DNA from: Photobacterium rosenbergii
GTDB taxonomy: Bacteria > Pseudomonadota > Gammaproteobacteria > Enterobacterales > Vibrionaceae
NCBI RefSeq assembly: GCF_003026455.1
Contig: NZ_PYMB01000003.1
Span: 124,001-188,000, forward strand
Direction of reading: 5' to 3'
Length of the DNA stretch: 64,000 nucleotides
This document shows, in pieces, positions 19,266-29,145 of the stretch (its first letter is position 1; the number at the start of each line of letters is the position of its first letter). The position numbers and the translations under genes are program-made. Below the pieces are notes generated by a model. That model had not been told where the DNA came from. It saw only the letters and a program-made list of their open reading frames with translations, and searched no databases.

Positions 19266-19982
19266 TCACGCAGCAATGGCAGAGAATTCAGCCTTACGTG
19301 CATTGAAGCGCTCAACTAAATCATCGATTGCGGCTTGATCGTAGGGTTTCAAGCCACTCATCAACATGCGCTTACGACCGGTACCGACCACTTCACCATT
19401 TTCTTTGAAGTGGAAATTCAGTGTAACGCTACCACGTTTACCTTCTACTTCAATTTCAGACTCAGCTAATTCTACAGTAGGGCAGGTCAGATCTAATCGG
19501 TCAAAGCTGATTTCCATGCTCTCATAGATCACCAATGGGCGCGCTGTGTTGATCATGATGTCTTTAGATTTCATTAAAGGCACCATGATGTGTGGGAAGT
19601 TCATGCCCGAGAACTGTACATAGCTCTTGGTAACTTGCTCGATAAGTGCTTTGTCTGTGGTGATATCACCTTCACGAGTAACGTGCAGATACTCTTTATC
19701 GGCGTCATCGACAATAGCGAAATCATTGAAGCAACTATGCTTTGCTTTCAAGCCGATGCCATCGTTGATCATGCCTGCAAATTCAAAGCGCATCTTTTTA
19801 CTGATGCCCGCGCGGGAAAGAACAACAGAAAACAGAAGATCCCCAGGAACGCAGAAACGTTTGTTATCTTCATCGTGAATGGGATTGAAGTCGCCAGCGA
19901 CTTTTTTTGCAAAGTGACTCGCTTGCTCACGGGTAAAGCTGAATACACCATTCTCTTCTAAGTAATATGAATCTAGAAACAT
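19266..19982 (-). CDS. DUF3581 family protein
   Basis: A 238-residue cytosolic protein recognised as DUF3581 from its start (MFLDSYYLEENGVFSFTREQ) and the segment DFNPIHDEDNKRFCVPGDLL. That segment resembles the hot-dog-fold hydratase signature N-P-x-H-x-D with a following FCVPGDLLF. This suggests an acyl-CoA or acyl-thioester binding fold, but no activity is established to my knowledge. It is monocistronic, with a long 5' region (19983-20514) and an intrinsic terminator just after it. Confidence 0.8.
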   Translation of the reverse strand: MFLDSYYLEENGVFSFTREQASHFAKKVAGDFNPIHDEDNKRFCVPGDLLFSVVLSRAGISKKMRFEFAGMINDGIGLKAKHSCFNDFAIVDDADKEYLHVTREGDITTDKALIEQVTKSYVQFSGMNFPHIMVPLMKSKDIMINTARPLVIYESMEISFDRLDLTCPTVELAESEIEVEGKRGSVTLNFHFKENGEVVGTGRKRMLMSGLKPYDQAAIDDLVERFNARKAEFSAIAA

Positions 19983-20514
19983 GCCTAACGTACTGATAGT
20001 GGGTTAATTAAACTGTCATCTATTCTACCTGATATCTTCATTATAAATGGTCCAGCCAGTGTAGCTGGCGAGGGATGAAAAGAAATCAGATGAAAGTGAC
20101 ACAAAACACTGTATAGAGATTAGTCGAATATTATACCAAATCACTATAGTTGATTACATTTGTCACACTTATGAAAGCAAGTATAGCGTGCGAAAATTTT
20201 TTTAGTGCAACTCAATACATAATTTTGTACTATTGATGAAAACGACAAGGATGACAATAACATACAAATCCTAACGAATAATGATATAAAGTCGTTTATT
20301 GCCTTTCTGATAAGCAATGGTTCAGTTTTGTCGCAGAGCCGGTGTGAAAGGAAGGAACAGACAGGTTGTCAATTATTGACGAACAATGGCTAGGGTTACT
20401 TTATCTGAGCAATTCCAAGATGCTGAGTACGGGCTATATGCCAAGAACTCAGCACAATAAACCATCTTCTAGACGTGTAGAAGCTCAGGAAAAATAAAGT
20501 AGCACGGAAGCTGC
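19983..20514. other. Long intergenic region upstream of DUF3581
   Basis: This holds the promoter side of the DUF3581 gene. A TATAAT-type hexamer on the minus strand is at 20130-20135, but no convincing -35. An 8-bp inverted repeat, TGCTGAGT (20421-20428) with ACTCAGCA (20446-20453), lies about 70-100 bp to the left of the mobB-moeA terminator. I see no supported gene. The only ORF noticed (20386-20460, plus) lacks an SD. Confidence 0.4.
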
Positions 20515-20566
20515 AAAAAATAAGCACTCAGTAAACGGTGGCTTAAACACCGTTTGCTGAGTGCTC
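20514..20566 (-). terminator. Long-stem terminator of the tup-mob operon
   Basis: On the minus strand an 18-bp stem (AGCACTCAG and AAACGGTG arms, 20523-20540 against 20548-20565, one wobble) with a 7-nt loop is followed by a T-rich tract (TTATTTTTT). It lies about 90 bp past the mobB-moeA stop codon. Confidence 0.8.
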
Positions 20567-20652
20567 ATAATATTGCAGCGTACTCTCTCAGGTTGGTAGT
20601 CTCTGTAACTGTTCTCAACAGTGCAGAGACCAAACCACCATCATCTCTTTCT

Positions 20653-22422
20653 TTAGATCCGGTTTTCCAACGGGATCACGCGCACCTTCTCACCAATCTC
20701 TACCCCTGGTTGCTCAGGTAGGATTTCAATCAAACAGTTGGCTTCACTCATTGAGCGAAGGATGCCAGAGCCTTGCTTGCCAGCACTTCTTACTATTAGA
20801 CGGCCGTTAGCATCAATACCAAATATCCCTCGGCTGTATTCAGTGCGGCCAGGGCGGGAGCGCAGTTTTTCTTCTGCAACAGCGGTAAAGAAAGGTGCTT
20901 GCCAATTAATCATACCTTGCAACTTGCGGATAGCGGGTTCTACAAACTGCATGAACGCAACCATAACGGCAACAGGGTTACCCGGAAGGCCAAAGAACGG
21001 CGTGGTATCAATATGACCGAAAGCGAGAGGGCGTCCCGGTCTCATATTGATACGCCAGAAATTAATTTGGCCTAGTTTATCCAATACGGTCTTGATGTAA
21101 TCCGCATCACCAACTGAAACACCACCTGAAGATAAGATCAGATCGGCTTGCTGACTGGCAGTTGTTAGGGTGCTTTCCAGTGCCTGTTCACTATCTTCGA
21201 TGATGCCAAGATCAATCACCTCACAGCCAACTTTTGTAAGCATGGCATGAAGGGTGTAACGGTTGGAGTCGTAGATACAGTTTGGCTTCTGCGCTTCGCC
21301 TGGATGTTGGACTTCATCACCGGTAGAAAAGATAGCGACTTTAACTTGCGGTCTTATCATCACCGAGTCCAGTCCCAGTGACGCAATCATACCCAGTTCA
21401 GGCGCAGTGATTTGAGTGCCTGCTTGAACCGCAGCTTGGCCAATAGCAAGGTCCTCACCGGCTTGGCGCACATTTTGTCCTGCTTTGATAGCGCCCATGG
21501 CCAAGTCAAAGGTGACGCTGTCACCAACTTGGCTAGCTTGCTCTCGCATTATAATCGTATCTGCATTATGCGGTACGGGAGCTCCTGTCATAATTCGGAC
21601 GGCTTCACCGTGATTCAAAGGCTGGTCATAGCAATGGCCAGCCATCACTTGGGCAACGACCTGGTAGTTTTCTCGGCCTAGATCATCACTGCGAATGGCG
21701 TAACCATCCATCGCGGAATTGGTGTGTTGTGGCACATTGACGGGTGACAAAATATCACTTGCGACAATTTGTCCCAATGCTTGTTTTAATTCAACCGTTT
21801 CCTCGGCAGAAGGTGCGACAATCTGGCTCAGGATACGATCACGGCCTTCGGCAACAGACAGCATTCCTGATGGGTCAAGGTCACTACAGCTCAGTGATTG
21901 GCCAGAATGTTTGTTGGTAAAGTCAGCGACGAATGCAGTGAGTTTGTCGAGATCATTGATATCCAGTTTTGGTAGGTCAGTCTCAGCAGGTGTGTCTGAC
22001 GCGACCGCAATGATGTTGCCATCTTCAGGAAACAGCCATGGCTTACCAATTTCTGCGCGATGAAGCTCAATTTTAGGGAAGCTCAGCTTTTTGAAACCTT
22101 CTACCAAGATCAGATCAAGCTCGTTGAGATTAAGTTGGGCAATGAGTTGGGGTAGAGTGGCTTCTTCTTCTGGCGTTTCGGTAACCATGGCACGGCGATA
22201 GCGAGAAGATATTAGCATTTGCGCTGCGCCTGCCTTGCGCAGGCGGTAGGAGTCTTTCCCTTCTTTATCGATATCGAAATTATGATGTGCGTGTTTGATT
22301 ACCGCGACACGGATACCGTGTTCAACAAGTTTAGGCAGCATTGCCTCGAGTAGCGTTGTCTTGCCTGTTCCGCTCCATGCGGCAAAGCCCAGCATTGGCA
22401 GGGAAGATTGAATTGGGTTCAT
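20653..22422 (-). CDS. Fused MobB-MoeA molybdenum cofactor protein
   Basis: A 589-residue fusion. Residues about 1-175 are MobB, the GTP-binding adaptor, with P-loop [13 protein letters not shown] and the [10 protein letters not shown] motif. Residues about 185-589 are MoeA, the molybdopterin molybdotransferase, with [35 protein letters not shown] and FGLPGNPVA. MoeA inserts Mo or W into adenylylated molybdopterin; MobB assists dinucleotide formation. It overlaps mobA by 4 bp and ends the tupABC-mobA-mobB/moeA operon. Confidence 0.95.
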   Translation of the reverse strand: MNPIQSSLPMLGFAAWSGTGKTTLLEAMLPKLVEHGIRVAVIKHAHHNFDIDKEGKDSYRLRKAGAAQMLISSRYRRAMVTETPEEEATLPQLIAQLNLNELDLILVEGFKKLSFPKIELHRAEIGKPWLFPEDGNIIAVASDTPAETDLPKLDINDLDKLTAFVADFTNKHSGQSLSCSDLDPSGMLSVAEGRDRILSQIVAPSAEETVELKQALGQIVASDILSPVNVPQHTNSAMDGYAIRSDDLGRENYQVVAQVMAGHCYDQPLNHGEAVRIMTGAPVPHNADTIIMREQASQVGDSVTFDLAMGAIKAGQNVRQAGEDLAIGQAAVQAGTQITAPELGMIASLGLDSVMIRPQVKVAIFSTGDEVQHPGEAQKPNCIYDSNRYTLHAMLTKVGCEVIDLGIIEDSEQALESTLTTASQQADLILSSGGVSVGDADYIKTVLDKLGQINFWRINMRPGRPLAFGHIDTTPFFGLPGNPVAVMVAFMQFVEPAIRKLQGMINWQAPFFTAVAEEKLRSRPGRTEYSRGIFGIDANGRLIVRSAGKQGSGILRSMSEANCLIEILPEQPGVEIGEKVRVIPLENRI

Positions 22423-23003
22423 AGTGCTTGTCCGAATTGTTCTAGTTCTTCTGGCGTATTTAGATTGACGAAGGCATTTGGTCTATCACTGAAATCGACG
22501 GTGATCATATTACACTGGCGATAAAGCAGGATGATTTTACGATCGCCATTTTCCAAAAATTGCTCTAGTTTTGGCAAGATACGACGGTTTACCAGCGTGA
22601 CAACCGGTTGGATATGTTCGCCATCGTGAGCGACAGCAATATCGGTATTGTTATCACAAGCTTTGCTCATTCTGTCGACGAGGTCTGCTGGTAGGGCGGG
22701 ACAGTCGCAAGGAACAAAGCCCACCCATTCAGTGTCGAGGTGGTGGAGCGCGGCATGCATACCGCCAAGAGGCCCCGGGTAATTTTTGATGTGATCACCA
22801 AACACAGTACCATATTGACGGTATGTGTCTTGGTTCCGGTTGGCGTTGATAGTAATCGAAGAAGTTTGTGTGCGAAGGGTGTCAATGACATGTTCAATCA
22901 TTGCTCGGCCTGCGAGCGTTACCAGTCCTTTGTCATTACCACCCATCCGGCTGGCTTGGCCGCCAGCCAAAATGACCCAGCTTGTATTATCCGGCGTAGG
23001 CAT
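22419..23003 (-). CDS. mobA: Molybdenum cofactor guanylyltransferase MobA
   Basis: A 194-residue nucleotidyltransferase with the MobA signature [19 protein letters not shown], and later GPLGG and CDCPALP motifs. It attaches GMP to the metal-pterin to give the bis-MGD cofactor used by DMSO-reductase-family enzymes, such as the formate dehydrogenase at 48-51 kb. ATG at 23003 starts just before the motif; the longer ORF to 23048 runs deep into tupC. It overlaps tupC by 17 bp and mobB-moeA by 4 bp, indicating translational coupling. Confidence 0.93.
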   Translation of the reverse strand: MPTPDNTSWVILAGGQASRMGGNDKGLVTLAGRAMIEHVIDTLRTQTSSITINANRNQDTYRQYGTVFGDHIKNYPGPLGGMHAALHHLDTEWVGFVPCDCPALPADLVDRMSKACDNNTDIAVAHDGEHIQPVVTLVNRRILPKLEQFLENGDRKIILLYRQCNMITVDFSDRPNAFVNLNTPEELEQFGQAL

Positions 23004-23694
23004 ATTTATTATTGTCCTCGTCAACGAGCTGCAGATCAGCACGTTCAATGAGTTGGGAATCTGAAATCGTCCATTGGCGACGGCACAGTTCTGTTAGCGC
23101 ATTCTTTTGGTGACTGGTGATTACAAGGCTAGTGCCTCGCGAGAGCAAGTCTTTGCACAACACAACCAGCCTGTCGGTTGATTCTTGATCAAGGCTGGCA
23201 CTGGATTCATCCATCAATAGTACCGCAGGTTTAGTCACCCACGCGCGAGCCATTGCAACGCGTTGTCGCTCACCACCAGAAAGAACAGAGATGTGTTCAT
23301 CGGCCAATGTTTCTAAGCCTACCATACGAAGGGCATTGATCGCCTCAGTACGTCGGTTGCGGCGATCTCGAACGATGAATTTAAGACCATAGCAGACATT
23401 ATCGAGGACAGTTCCATCAAACATATAAGGGGTTTGATGCATATAAACAACGCCATTATTGGATTGGGCGCAGAATAAACGCCTCAGGATAGACGGTTTG
23501 TTTATATTGATAGAACCTGTTGATGGGCGCTGCAAACCACTGAGGACCTTTAATAAGGTGGTTTTCCCCACTCCGTTGTCGCCACTGAGGTAGACGGCAT
23601 CCCTTGGCCCAAGCACAAGATTAGGAATATGGAATAAGAGCCGGTCTTTGAATCTAACCGATAGGTCTGTGGCCTCGATAGAGAGTTGTGTCAT
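22987..23694 (-). CDS. tupC: Tungstate-type ABC transporter ATP-binding protein TupC
   Basis: A 235-residue ABC ATPase: Walker [10 protein letters not shown], signature [14 protein letters not shown], Walker [10 protein letters not shown] and a switch His (ITSHQ). With the permease and binding protein upstream it forms an importer for tungstate (or molybdate). MTQLSIE at 23694 is chosen as start because it begins the domain; the ORF can be extended to 23742, overlapping tupB. It is 13 bp from tupB. Confidence 0.85.
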   Translation of the reverse strand: MTQLSIEATDLSVRFKDRLLFHIPNLVLGPRDAVYLSGDNGVGKTTLLKVLSGLQRPSTGSININKPSILRRLFCAQSNNGVVYMHQTPYMFDGTVLDNVCYGLKFIVRDRRNRRTEAINALRMVGLETLADEHISVLSGGERQRVAMARAWVTKPAVLLMDESSASLDQESTDRLVVLCKDLLSRGTSLVITSHQKNALTELCRRQWTISDSQLIERADLQLVDEDNNKYAYAG

Positions 23695-23707
23695 CAAATT
23701 CTCCGGC

Positions 23708-24409
23708 TTAGTTAGTGCGAAGGTGGGCTTTGCCACGCGCAACAGATAGGAAAAAGTTTAGTCCTAATGCCAAAATCAGCAGCACCATTCCTAAGGCAAC
23801 ACCTTGTGCAAAGGCTCCTTTGGAGCTTTCCAATGCGATTGCAGTTGGAATATTCCGTGTTGAGTTGAGGATATTACCACCAACCATCATGGAACAGCCA
23901 ACTTCAGTGATCACTCGGCTAAATGCTGCAATGATAGCAGCCAGTAGTGGAAAGCGGCTTTCCCACATCAGGCTCATAAAGGCCCTGGGCAGGCTTGCAC
24001 CCAGTGTTAATGAGGTCTCCCAGGCTCGCTTGTCACTGTTCTGAAATGCGGCGTGCATCATGGATACCAGAATCGGTAAGCAGATAAGCATTTGCCCCAA
24101 AATCATTGCCTGCTGGGTAAACAGCATTTTCCAGTCACCCAAAGGCCCAGCTCGAGACAGAAGCATGTAGAGCAACAGGCCGATGACCACCGTTGGGATT
24201 GATTGGCAGGTGTTGAATAAGGACAAAATCAGCCAGCGCCCTGGAAAACGGCCATAGGCGAGGGCGAAGCTGATCAGCAGTGCTGGCAATAGCACAATGC
24301 CTATTGCCAGCAGTGAAACCGAAAATGAAACACCAACGATCCCCCACAGGGCGGTATCACCGCTAAGCAGCAGTTGGATCGCTTGGTGAGTGGTTTGCCA
24401 AATATCCAT
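23708..24409 (-). CDS. tupB: Tungstate-type ABC transporter permease TupB
   Basis: A 233-residue inner-membrane permease with five to six membrane segments and the EAA-type loop (ETSLTLGASLPRAFMSLMW, about residues 130-150). The end has ALGLNFFLSVARGK. It pairs with TupA and TupC. The start codon at 24409 abuts the tupA stop codon at 24410, so the genes are tightly coupled. Confidence 0.88.
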   Translation of the reverse strand: MDIWQTTHQAIQLLLSGDTALWGIVGVSFSVSLLAIGIVLLPALLISFALAYGRFPGRWLILSLFNTCQSIPTVVIGLLLYMLLSRAGPLGDWKMLFTQQAMILGQMLICLPILVSMMHAAFQNSDKRAWETSLTLGASLPRAFMSLMWESRFPLLAAIIAAFSRVITEVGCSMMVGGNILNSTRNIPTAIALESSKGAFAQGVALGMVLLILALGLNFFLSVARGKAHLRTN

Positions 24410-25222
24410 TTACTGCGCAATAGCATCCGCGACGAATAGCTGCTCACCGTGTCGCTTGTAATCGTTAATCATGGTTTGCGCTTTCGGGTTTACCAACCAG
24501 TCACTGAAAGATTTGGCACCTTGGTAGTTAATGTCTGGGTAACGGCTTGGGTTTACTAGGATCACCTGATATGGGTTGAACAGGCGAGAGTCACCCTGCA
24601 GGACAATTTTAAGATCAAGCTTGTTCTGGTAGGCCAGCCAAGTACCTCGGTCAGTCATGGTGTAAGCTTGAAGCTCAGAAGCCATGTTCAATGTCGGGCC
24701 CATACCTTGGCCAACTGCTTTATAGCCACCGAAGTTTGGTTCCATTTTTGTCTGGGCCCAAAGGTTCAGCTCTTTCTTATGGGTACCTGAATCATCACCA
24801 CGGGAGACAAAGGTTTCATTCTCATCAGCAATGGTTTTTAGCGCAGTGGTGACATCTTTGATTTCGCTGATATGGGCAGGGTCAGATTTAGGGCCCACAA
24901 TGACAAAGTCGTTGTACATCAATTTACGTGGCAGTACCCCAAAGCCTTTTTCAACAAAAGTCGCTTCTGCTTTTGGTGCGTGGGTCATCACTAAGTCAAC
25001 GTCACCGTTTTCACCCATCCGCAAAGACTTACCCGTACCTGCTGCAAGCACTTCAACTGTGTAACCTGTGTCTTTTTTAAACTCAGGTAGTAGGTAATTC
25101 AATAGGCCAGAGTGATATGTACTGGTAGTTGTTGCCAATCGCACCGTCATATTCTCTGCAGCTTGAATTGCTGCTGAAGAAGCAAGGGCCAAAACAATAA
25201 GAGTGGTTTTCAATAGTTTCAT
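24410..25222 (-). CDS. tupA: Tungstate-type substrate-binding protein TupA
   Basis: A 270-residue periplasmic binding protein with a Sec signal (ends IQA-AE). It carries the family motif TTTSTYHSGLL (oxyanion site, about residue 31), AAGTGKSL, VDLVMTHAPKAE and YNDFVIVGP. TupA proteins bind tungstate with very high affinity. By sequence alone tungstate and molybdate preference cannot be fully separated, but the TTTS motif favours Tup over ModA. It is the first gene of a five-gene operon preceded by a sigma-54 type promoter. Confidence 0.9.
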   Translation of the reverse strand: MKLLKTTLIVLALASSAAIQAAENMTVRLATTTSTYHSGLLNYLLPEFKKDTGYTVEVLAAGTGKSLRMGENGDVDLVMTHAPKAEATFVEKGFGVLPRKLMYNDFVIVGPKSDPAHISEIKDVTTALKTIADENETFVSRGDDSGTHKKELNLWAQTKMEPNFGGYKAVGQGMGPTLNMASELQAYTMTDRGTWLAYQNKLDLKIVLQGDSRLFNPYQVILVNPSRYPDINYQGAKSFSDWLVNPKAQTMINDYKRHGEQLFVADAIAQ

Positions 25223-25321
25223 AGGTCTTCCTGACTGAACGTCATTTTGTCATTTATTTACGCAAGTGAATCGAAGCTCTCTTAATAGAGATATTCTTCA
25301 TCGCTATGAGCGAGTCAATAA

Positions 25322-25337
25322 GCAAATCAAATGCCAA
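25322..25337 (-). promoter_or_regulatory. Sigma-54 promoter for tupABC-mobA-mobB/moeA
   Basis: On the minus strand TTGG-CATTTGAT-TTGC, followed by T. The -24 GG is at 25335-25334 and the -12 GC at 25323-25322, exactly GG-N10-GC. TGGCA and TTGCT match the sigma-54 consensus. A transcript from about 25310 gives a leader of roughly 90 nt, the same as for the formate dehydrogenase promoter. Confidence 0.75.
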
Positions 25338-25461
25338 CTTGAACATGTTGCGTATGATACCTCTAGGTGCGTGTATAAGATAATGATTTAAAACAAAATA
25401 TTTATCAGTCTTCACATTATTTGAAAAACATTTTGAAACATCTTTGACAGAGATAATGAGA

Positions 25462-25480
25462 GTGAGACAAAATGTCCCAC
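25462..25480. promoter_or_regulatory. Palindromic upstream activator site
   Basis: GTGAGACA-AAA-TGTCCCAC: arms of 8 bp with one mismatch around a 3-bp centre. It is about 135 bp upstream of the tup sigma-54 promoter, a normal distance for an NtrC-type activator, and 29-48 bp before the regulator's own start codon, so it may also mediate autoregulation. A similar site occurs at 45062-45080. Confidence 0.6.
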
Positions 25481-25509
25481 CACTATAACCATAATGTATT
25501 TAAGTTTAT

Positions 25510-27000
25510 ATGTCTGAAAATACGTCAGTATCATGGTCTGCGGTCTCGATTTTGGTCGTCGATGATGAACCGGGAATGCGTGCCATTCTAAAAAAAGCCT
25601 TGAGCAAACAGTATGCACAAGTTGATGTTGCTGGAAGCATTGAGGAAGCAGAAGAACTCCGTAAACGCTGCCATTTTGACCTGTTGATTGTTGATATCAA
25701 CTTACCGGGGCGTTCAGGCATAGAGTGGCATGAGGCTTTTGACCCGCAAACACGCCGCAGCGATGTCATCTTCATGACAGGTTATGCCGACTTAGAAACA
25801 GCAATTAAGGCACTGCGCGCAGGTGCTTCAGACTTTATTCTCAAACCTTTCAATCTTGATCAAATGATGCAATCGGTACAGCGCTGTATTGAACGTCGTT
25901 TGATGGAAAGACAAAACTTTGCCCTGCAACGCGATGTCGAGCGCAGCTATCCGGTTGATATCATTGGTGACGCACAAAGTACGCTATCAATGAAAAAGCT
26001 CATCGCCCAAATAGCCCCTTCACAAGCAGCCGTTCTGGTAGAGGGTGAGTCGGGCACGGGTAAAGAACTTGTTGCTCGTGCACTTCATCAACTGAGCCAG
26101 CGAAGTGGCCCGTTTGTCCCGTTAAACTGTGGTGCCATTGCGCCTGATTTGCTTGAAAGTGAACTGTTTGGCCATGTCTCAGGGGCTTTCACCGGTGCGA
26201 AAAAGGGTCGTGAGGGTCTTTTCCGTGTGGCTAACAACGGTACATTGTTCTTGGATGAAATTGGTGAAATGCCATTGTCTATGCAGTCATCCTTACTGCG
26301 TGCCTTAGAACAAAAAGCCATTCGCCCAGTGGGTGCTGAACGTGAAGTGCAGGTCGATGTGCGAATTGTAGCGGCAACTAACCGTAACCTTAAAGAAGAG
26401 GTTGCCGAAGGGCGCTTCCGCCGTGATTTGTATTACCGCCTTAATGTACTCACCATCGAGCTCCCTTCGTTGCGTGATCGCCTTGATGATATTCCTGCGC
26501 TGGCGCATCACTTTACCCAGCAACTTGCCAAAGATTTAGGCTCCAAACCGGTCAGTTGGACTCATGAAGATATTGCTGCCATGCAGGCTTATGATTGGCC
26601 GGGGAACATCCGTGAGTTACGCAACATGATGGAGCGTTGTTTGCTGCTGGGCAAACCACCTGCTGATTATTGGCGTGAATTGGCGGGCGATGCTCCTTTG
26701 AATGCCAATCCCGAAAGTGACACTGTCACTAATGTGGTTGAAGCTTCTGAGAACCAAATCTTGACGGCTGAAGGTGGATTTCCCCAGCCATGCCGTTGCC
26801 AGAGCGAAGATGACACCACATTCTGCTATCCAAGTGATTGGACACTCAAGGAAGTTGAAAAAGCACACATCATGCAAGTGGTCGATTCCCATGAAGGGAA
26901 TAAGTCGGCGGCGGCAAGGCAGTTGGGTGTAGCGCGTAAAACGTTAGAGCGTAAATTCAAGGAATGGGCTGACGAAGTCCTAACGGCAACAGAAGAATAA
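25510..27000 (+). CDS. NtrC-type sigma-54-dependent response regulator
   Basis: A 496-residue activator. Receiver at about residues 10-125 (acid pair D18/D19, phospho-acceptor D62 in LLIVDINLPG). AAA+ domain with Walker A GESGTGKE (179-186), an intact GAFTGA loop (225-230) that contacts sigma-54, and arginine-finger region. A Fis-type HTH is at the end (NKSAAARQLGVARKTLERK). The linker before the HTH carries C428-x-C430-x8-C439, unusual for the family. The gene is divergent from tupA and 8 bp before its kinase gene. I infer that it activates tupA and the formate dehydrogenase promoters. Confidence 0.93.
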   Translation: MSENTSVSWSAVSILVVDDEPGMRAILKKALSKQYAQVDVAGSIEEAEELRKRCHFDLLIVDINLPGRSGIEWHEAFDPQTRRSDVIFMTGYADLETAIKALRAGASDFILKPFNLDQMMQSVQRCIERRLMERQNFALQRDVERSYPVDIIGDAQSTLSMKKLIAQIAPSQAAVLVEGESGTGKELVARALHQLSQRSGPFVPLNCGAIAPDLLESELFGHVSGAFTGAKKGREGLFRVANNGTLFLDEIGEMPLSMQSSLLRALEQKAIRPVGAEREVQVDVRIVAATNRNLKEEVAEGRFRRDLYYRLNVLTIELPSLRDRLDDIPALAHHFTQQLAKDLGSKPVSWTHEDIAAMQAYDWPGNIRELRNMMERCLLLGKPPADYWRELAGDAPLNANPESDTVTNVVEASENQILTAEGGFPQPCRCQSEDDTTFCYPSDWTLKEVEKAHIMQVVDSHEGNKSAAARQLGVARKTLERKFKEWADEVLTATEE

Positions 27001-27008
27001 GGCCAGTT

Positions 27009-29048
27009 ATGAAGCAGTGCATTGCGATTTGGGTTCGGCGTTTTCGGACTATGGTGCGTTATCGGCTACTCTTGCTGACCTCTGTACCAATTTTTATTAC
27101 GTTGCTGGCACTGATTGCCCTGACGATGTACTGGACGGTGATTTATACCTGGCAGAATGCTTTGATGAATGTGCGGGCTGATTTGGCCGTGGCTCATCAC
27201 AGCATGGAGCTGTTGCAAAAAGAGCAGAGGATGCGTTTGGGCTCTTTGACAGAGTCTTATCAATTTCAAACCTTGCTAAAAGAAGATCAAAGTCAACTGA
27301 TCGATTGGGTCAAACAACAGGCGGGCCAGTACGATTTGGATTTTGTCGTTATCCATCCGGCCTCTGCGTTGGGTGAGTTTCCTAAGGCCAACCGTCATCT
27401 ACTACAAGAAGGTCAGGAGCAGACATTTTTTCAGCGCTTAGCTTCCTATGAGCTAGATGCACTTCATCCTGATCTTCCCGCACGAGCACAGATCCCGCTG
27501 TTAAGTGAAAGCACCTTGGTATCAGACGGGCTGATCAGCCGAAGTTTAATACCGATTTTCAATCAGCAGGGTGACTTGCAATGGATAGTCGACGGCGGAA
27601 TATTGCTAAACAACAGTACCCAACTTGTCGATCGTATCCGTGACTTGGTGTACGCGTCGGATACTTTGCCAGAAGGGAGTATCGGTACAGTCACTTTGTT
27701 TATGAGTGATATTCGTGTCAGTACAAATGTGCCATTGGATAGTGCCCAACTTAATGGTCGGGCTGTAGGCACGCGTGTTTCTGATGATGTGAAAGAGTCG
27801 GTGTTAGAGCGGGGGGAGATGTGGGTCGATCGTGCATTTGTCTATGATGATTGGTATGTCTCAGCCTATGAGCCACTGAAAGACTATAACGGCAATATTA
27901 TTGGAATGCTTTATACCGGGTATCTCGAATGGCCGATGATAAAAATCTACCTGACCAATATTGTAGAGCTTGGTATCGGCATTGTTTTAGTGCTGTTGAT
28001 TTCCGGGTTGATTGTCTATCGCGGCGCCAGAGATTTGTTCAGGCCGATTGAGAAAATGCACCAAGTCGTTTCAGCCATCCAGCTAGGGCTTGATCGCCGA
28101 ATTGGCTGTTTGGATCTAACGCGGGGCCATGAGCTACAAATCCTTGGTAAGCAGTTTGATACCATGCTCGACCAGTTAAATCAGCGCAATGAAGTGATTA
28201 AACAGGCCTCCTTGCAGCTTGAAGATAAAGTACAAAGGCGTACTCAAAGCCTTAGGGAGAAGACCGAGGAACTTGAACAGCACATTAAATTGTTAAACCA
28301 GGCCCGTAGTAAGTTGGTCAGTAATGAAAAGTTGGCTGCACTGGGTGAGTTGACGGCAGGCATTGCCCATGAAATTAACAATCCTACAGCGGTTATTTTG
28401 GGTAATGTCGAATTGATGCAGTTTGAACTGGGTGATGAAACTGAACGGGTTCGTGAAGAGCTGGAAGCGATTCATGAGCAGATTGACCGTATCCGCAATA
28501 TTACCCGAAGCCTGTTGCAGTATAGTCGTCAAGGCGGTGTCCAAGATGAAGTGACTTGGCAGCATTTGAATCCAATTGTTGAGGAAAGCCTGACCTTGGT
28601 GAGAAGTGGTACCAAGAAATTTGATGTCGAAATCAAAACAGAGCTTAACGCGCGGTGCAGTGTCGAAGTCAATCGTCACCAATTACTTCAGGTATTGGTT
28701 AACCTGCAAATGAACGGCATTCACGCAATGGATGACAAAGGCACCTTGTTGGTCAATACAGAAGACTGGCTGGATGAGGGTGGTAGGCCCCTTGGTGCAG
28801 TGGTAAAGATTACCGACCATGGCTGTGGTATAAGCGAAGACAACATAGAGCGGATATTTAATCCTTTCTATACCACAAGGAGAAGTGGTACGGGTTTAGG
28901 GTTGTCGGTAAGCCAAGGTATTGTCAGTGGGATAGGCGGCGATATCGAAGTTGAGTCGGAACTAGGCAAAGGTTCGGTGTTTACTGTGTATCTTCCAGAA
29001 AAAGCCAACAGTGAAAACAAGATGATTGTGGACTTAGAGACCATTTAA
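27009..29048 (+). CDS. NtrB-like membrane sensor histidine kinase
   Basis: A 679-residue kinase. TM1 is at about residues 18-42. A large periplasmic sensor follows (about 43-315, consistent with a double-Cache fold), then TM2 (about 318-340), a HAMP-like segment, a coiled coil (about 395-440), HisKA with H454 in LTAGIAHEINNP, and an ATPase domain with N box NLQMNGIHAM, G1 DHGCGI, F box and G2 GTGLGLS. It should phosphorylate the regulator encoded 8 bp upstream. The signal is unknown; formate, oxyanion or respiratory state are possibilities from context only. Confidence 0.92.
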   Translation: MKQCIAIWVRRFRTMVRYRLLLLTSVPIFITLLALIALTMYWTVIYTWQNALMNVRADLAVAHHSMELLQKEQRMRLGSLTESYQFQTLLKEDQSQLIDWVKQQAGQYDLDFVVIHPASALGEFPKANRHLLQEGQEQTFFQRLASYELDALHPDLPARAQIPLLSESTLVSDGLISRSLIPIFNQQGDLQWIVDGGILLNNSTQLVDRIRDLVYASDTLPEGSIGTVTLFMSDIRVSTNVPLDSAQLNGRAVGTRVSDDVKESVLERGEMWVDRAFVYDDWYVSAYEPLKDYNGNIIGMLYTGYLEWPMIKIYLTNIVELGIGIVLVLLISGLIVYRGARDLFRPIEKMHQVVSAIQLGLDRRIGCLDLTRGHELQILGKQFDTMLDQLNQRNEVIKQASLQLEDKVQRRTQSLREKTEELEQHIKLLNQARSKLVSNEKLAALGELTAGIAHEINNPTAVILGNVELMQFELGDETERVREELEAIHEQIDRIRNITRSLLQYSRQGGVQDEVTWQHLNPIVEESLTLVRSGTKKFDVEIKTELNARCSVEVNRHQLLQVLVNLQMNGIHAMDDKGTLLVNTEDWLDEGGRPLGAVVKITDHGCGISEDNIERIFNPFYTTRRSGTGLGLSVSQGIVSGIGGDIEVESELGKGSVFTVYLPEKANSENKMIVDLETI

Positions 29049-29061
29049 AGGCTAAAGATGC

Positions 29062-29093
29062 AAAAAGGGCATGTTTTAACATGCCCTTTTTAC
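29062..29093 (+). terminator. Strong factor-independent terminator
   Basis: AAAAAGGGCATGTT (29062-29075) pairs with AACATGCCCTTTTT (29078-29091). It ends the two-component operon. Confidence 0.9.
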
Positions 29094-29145
29094 TTTAATG
29101 AACGCTTTAATAGTAAAAGTTTCATCGCTACTTACCGTTAGGTGA

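Noticed and set aside
20386..20460. 24-codon plus-strand ORF in the DUF3581 upstream region
   Set aside because: No SD sequence precedes it and the frame has no protein-like feature.
20300..20520. Possible molybdenum-cofactor riboswitch near the mob genes
   Set aside because: It lies downstream of the operon, not before a coding start, and the conserved Moco-RNA core was not found.
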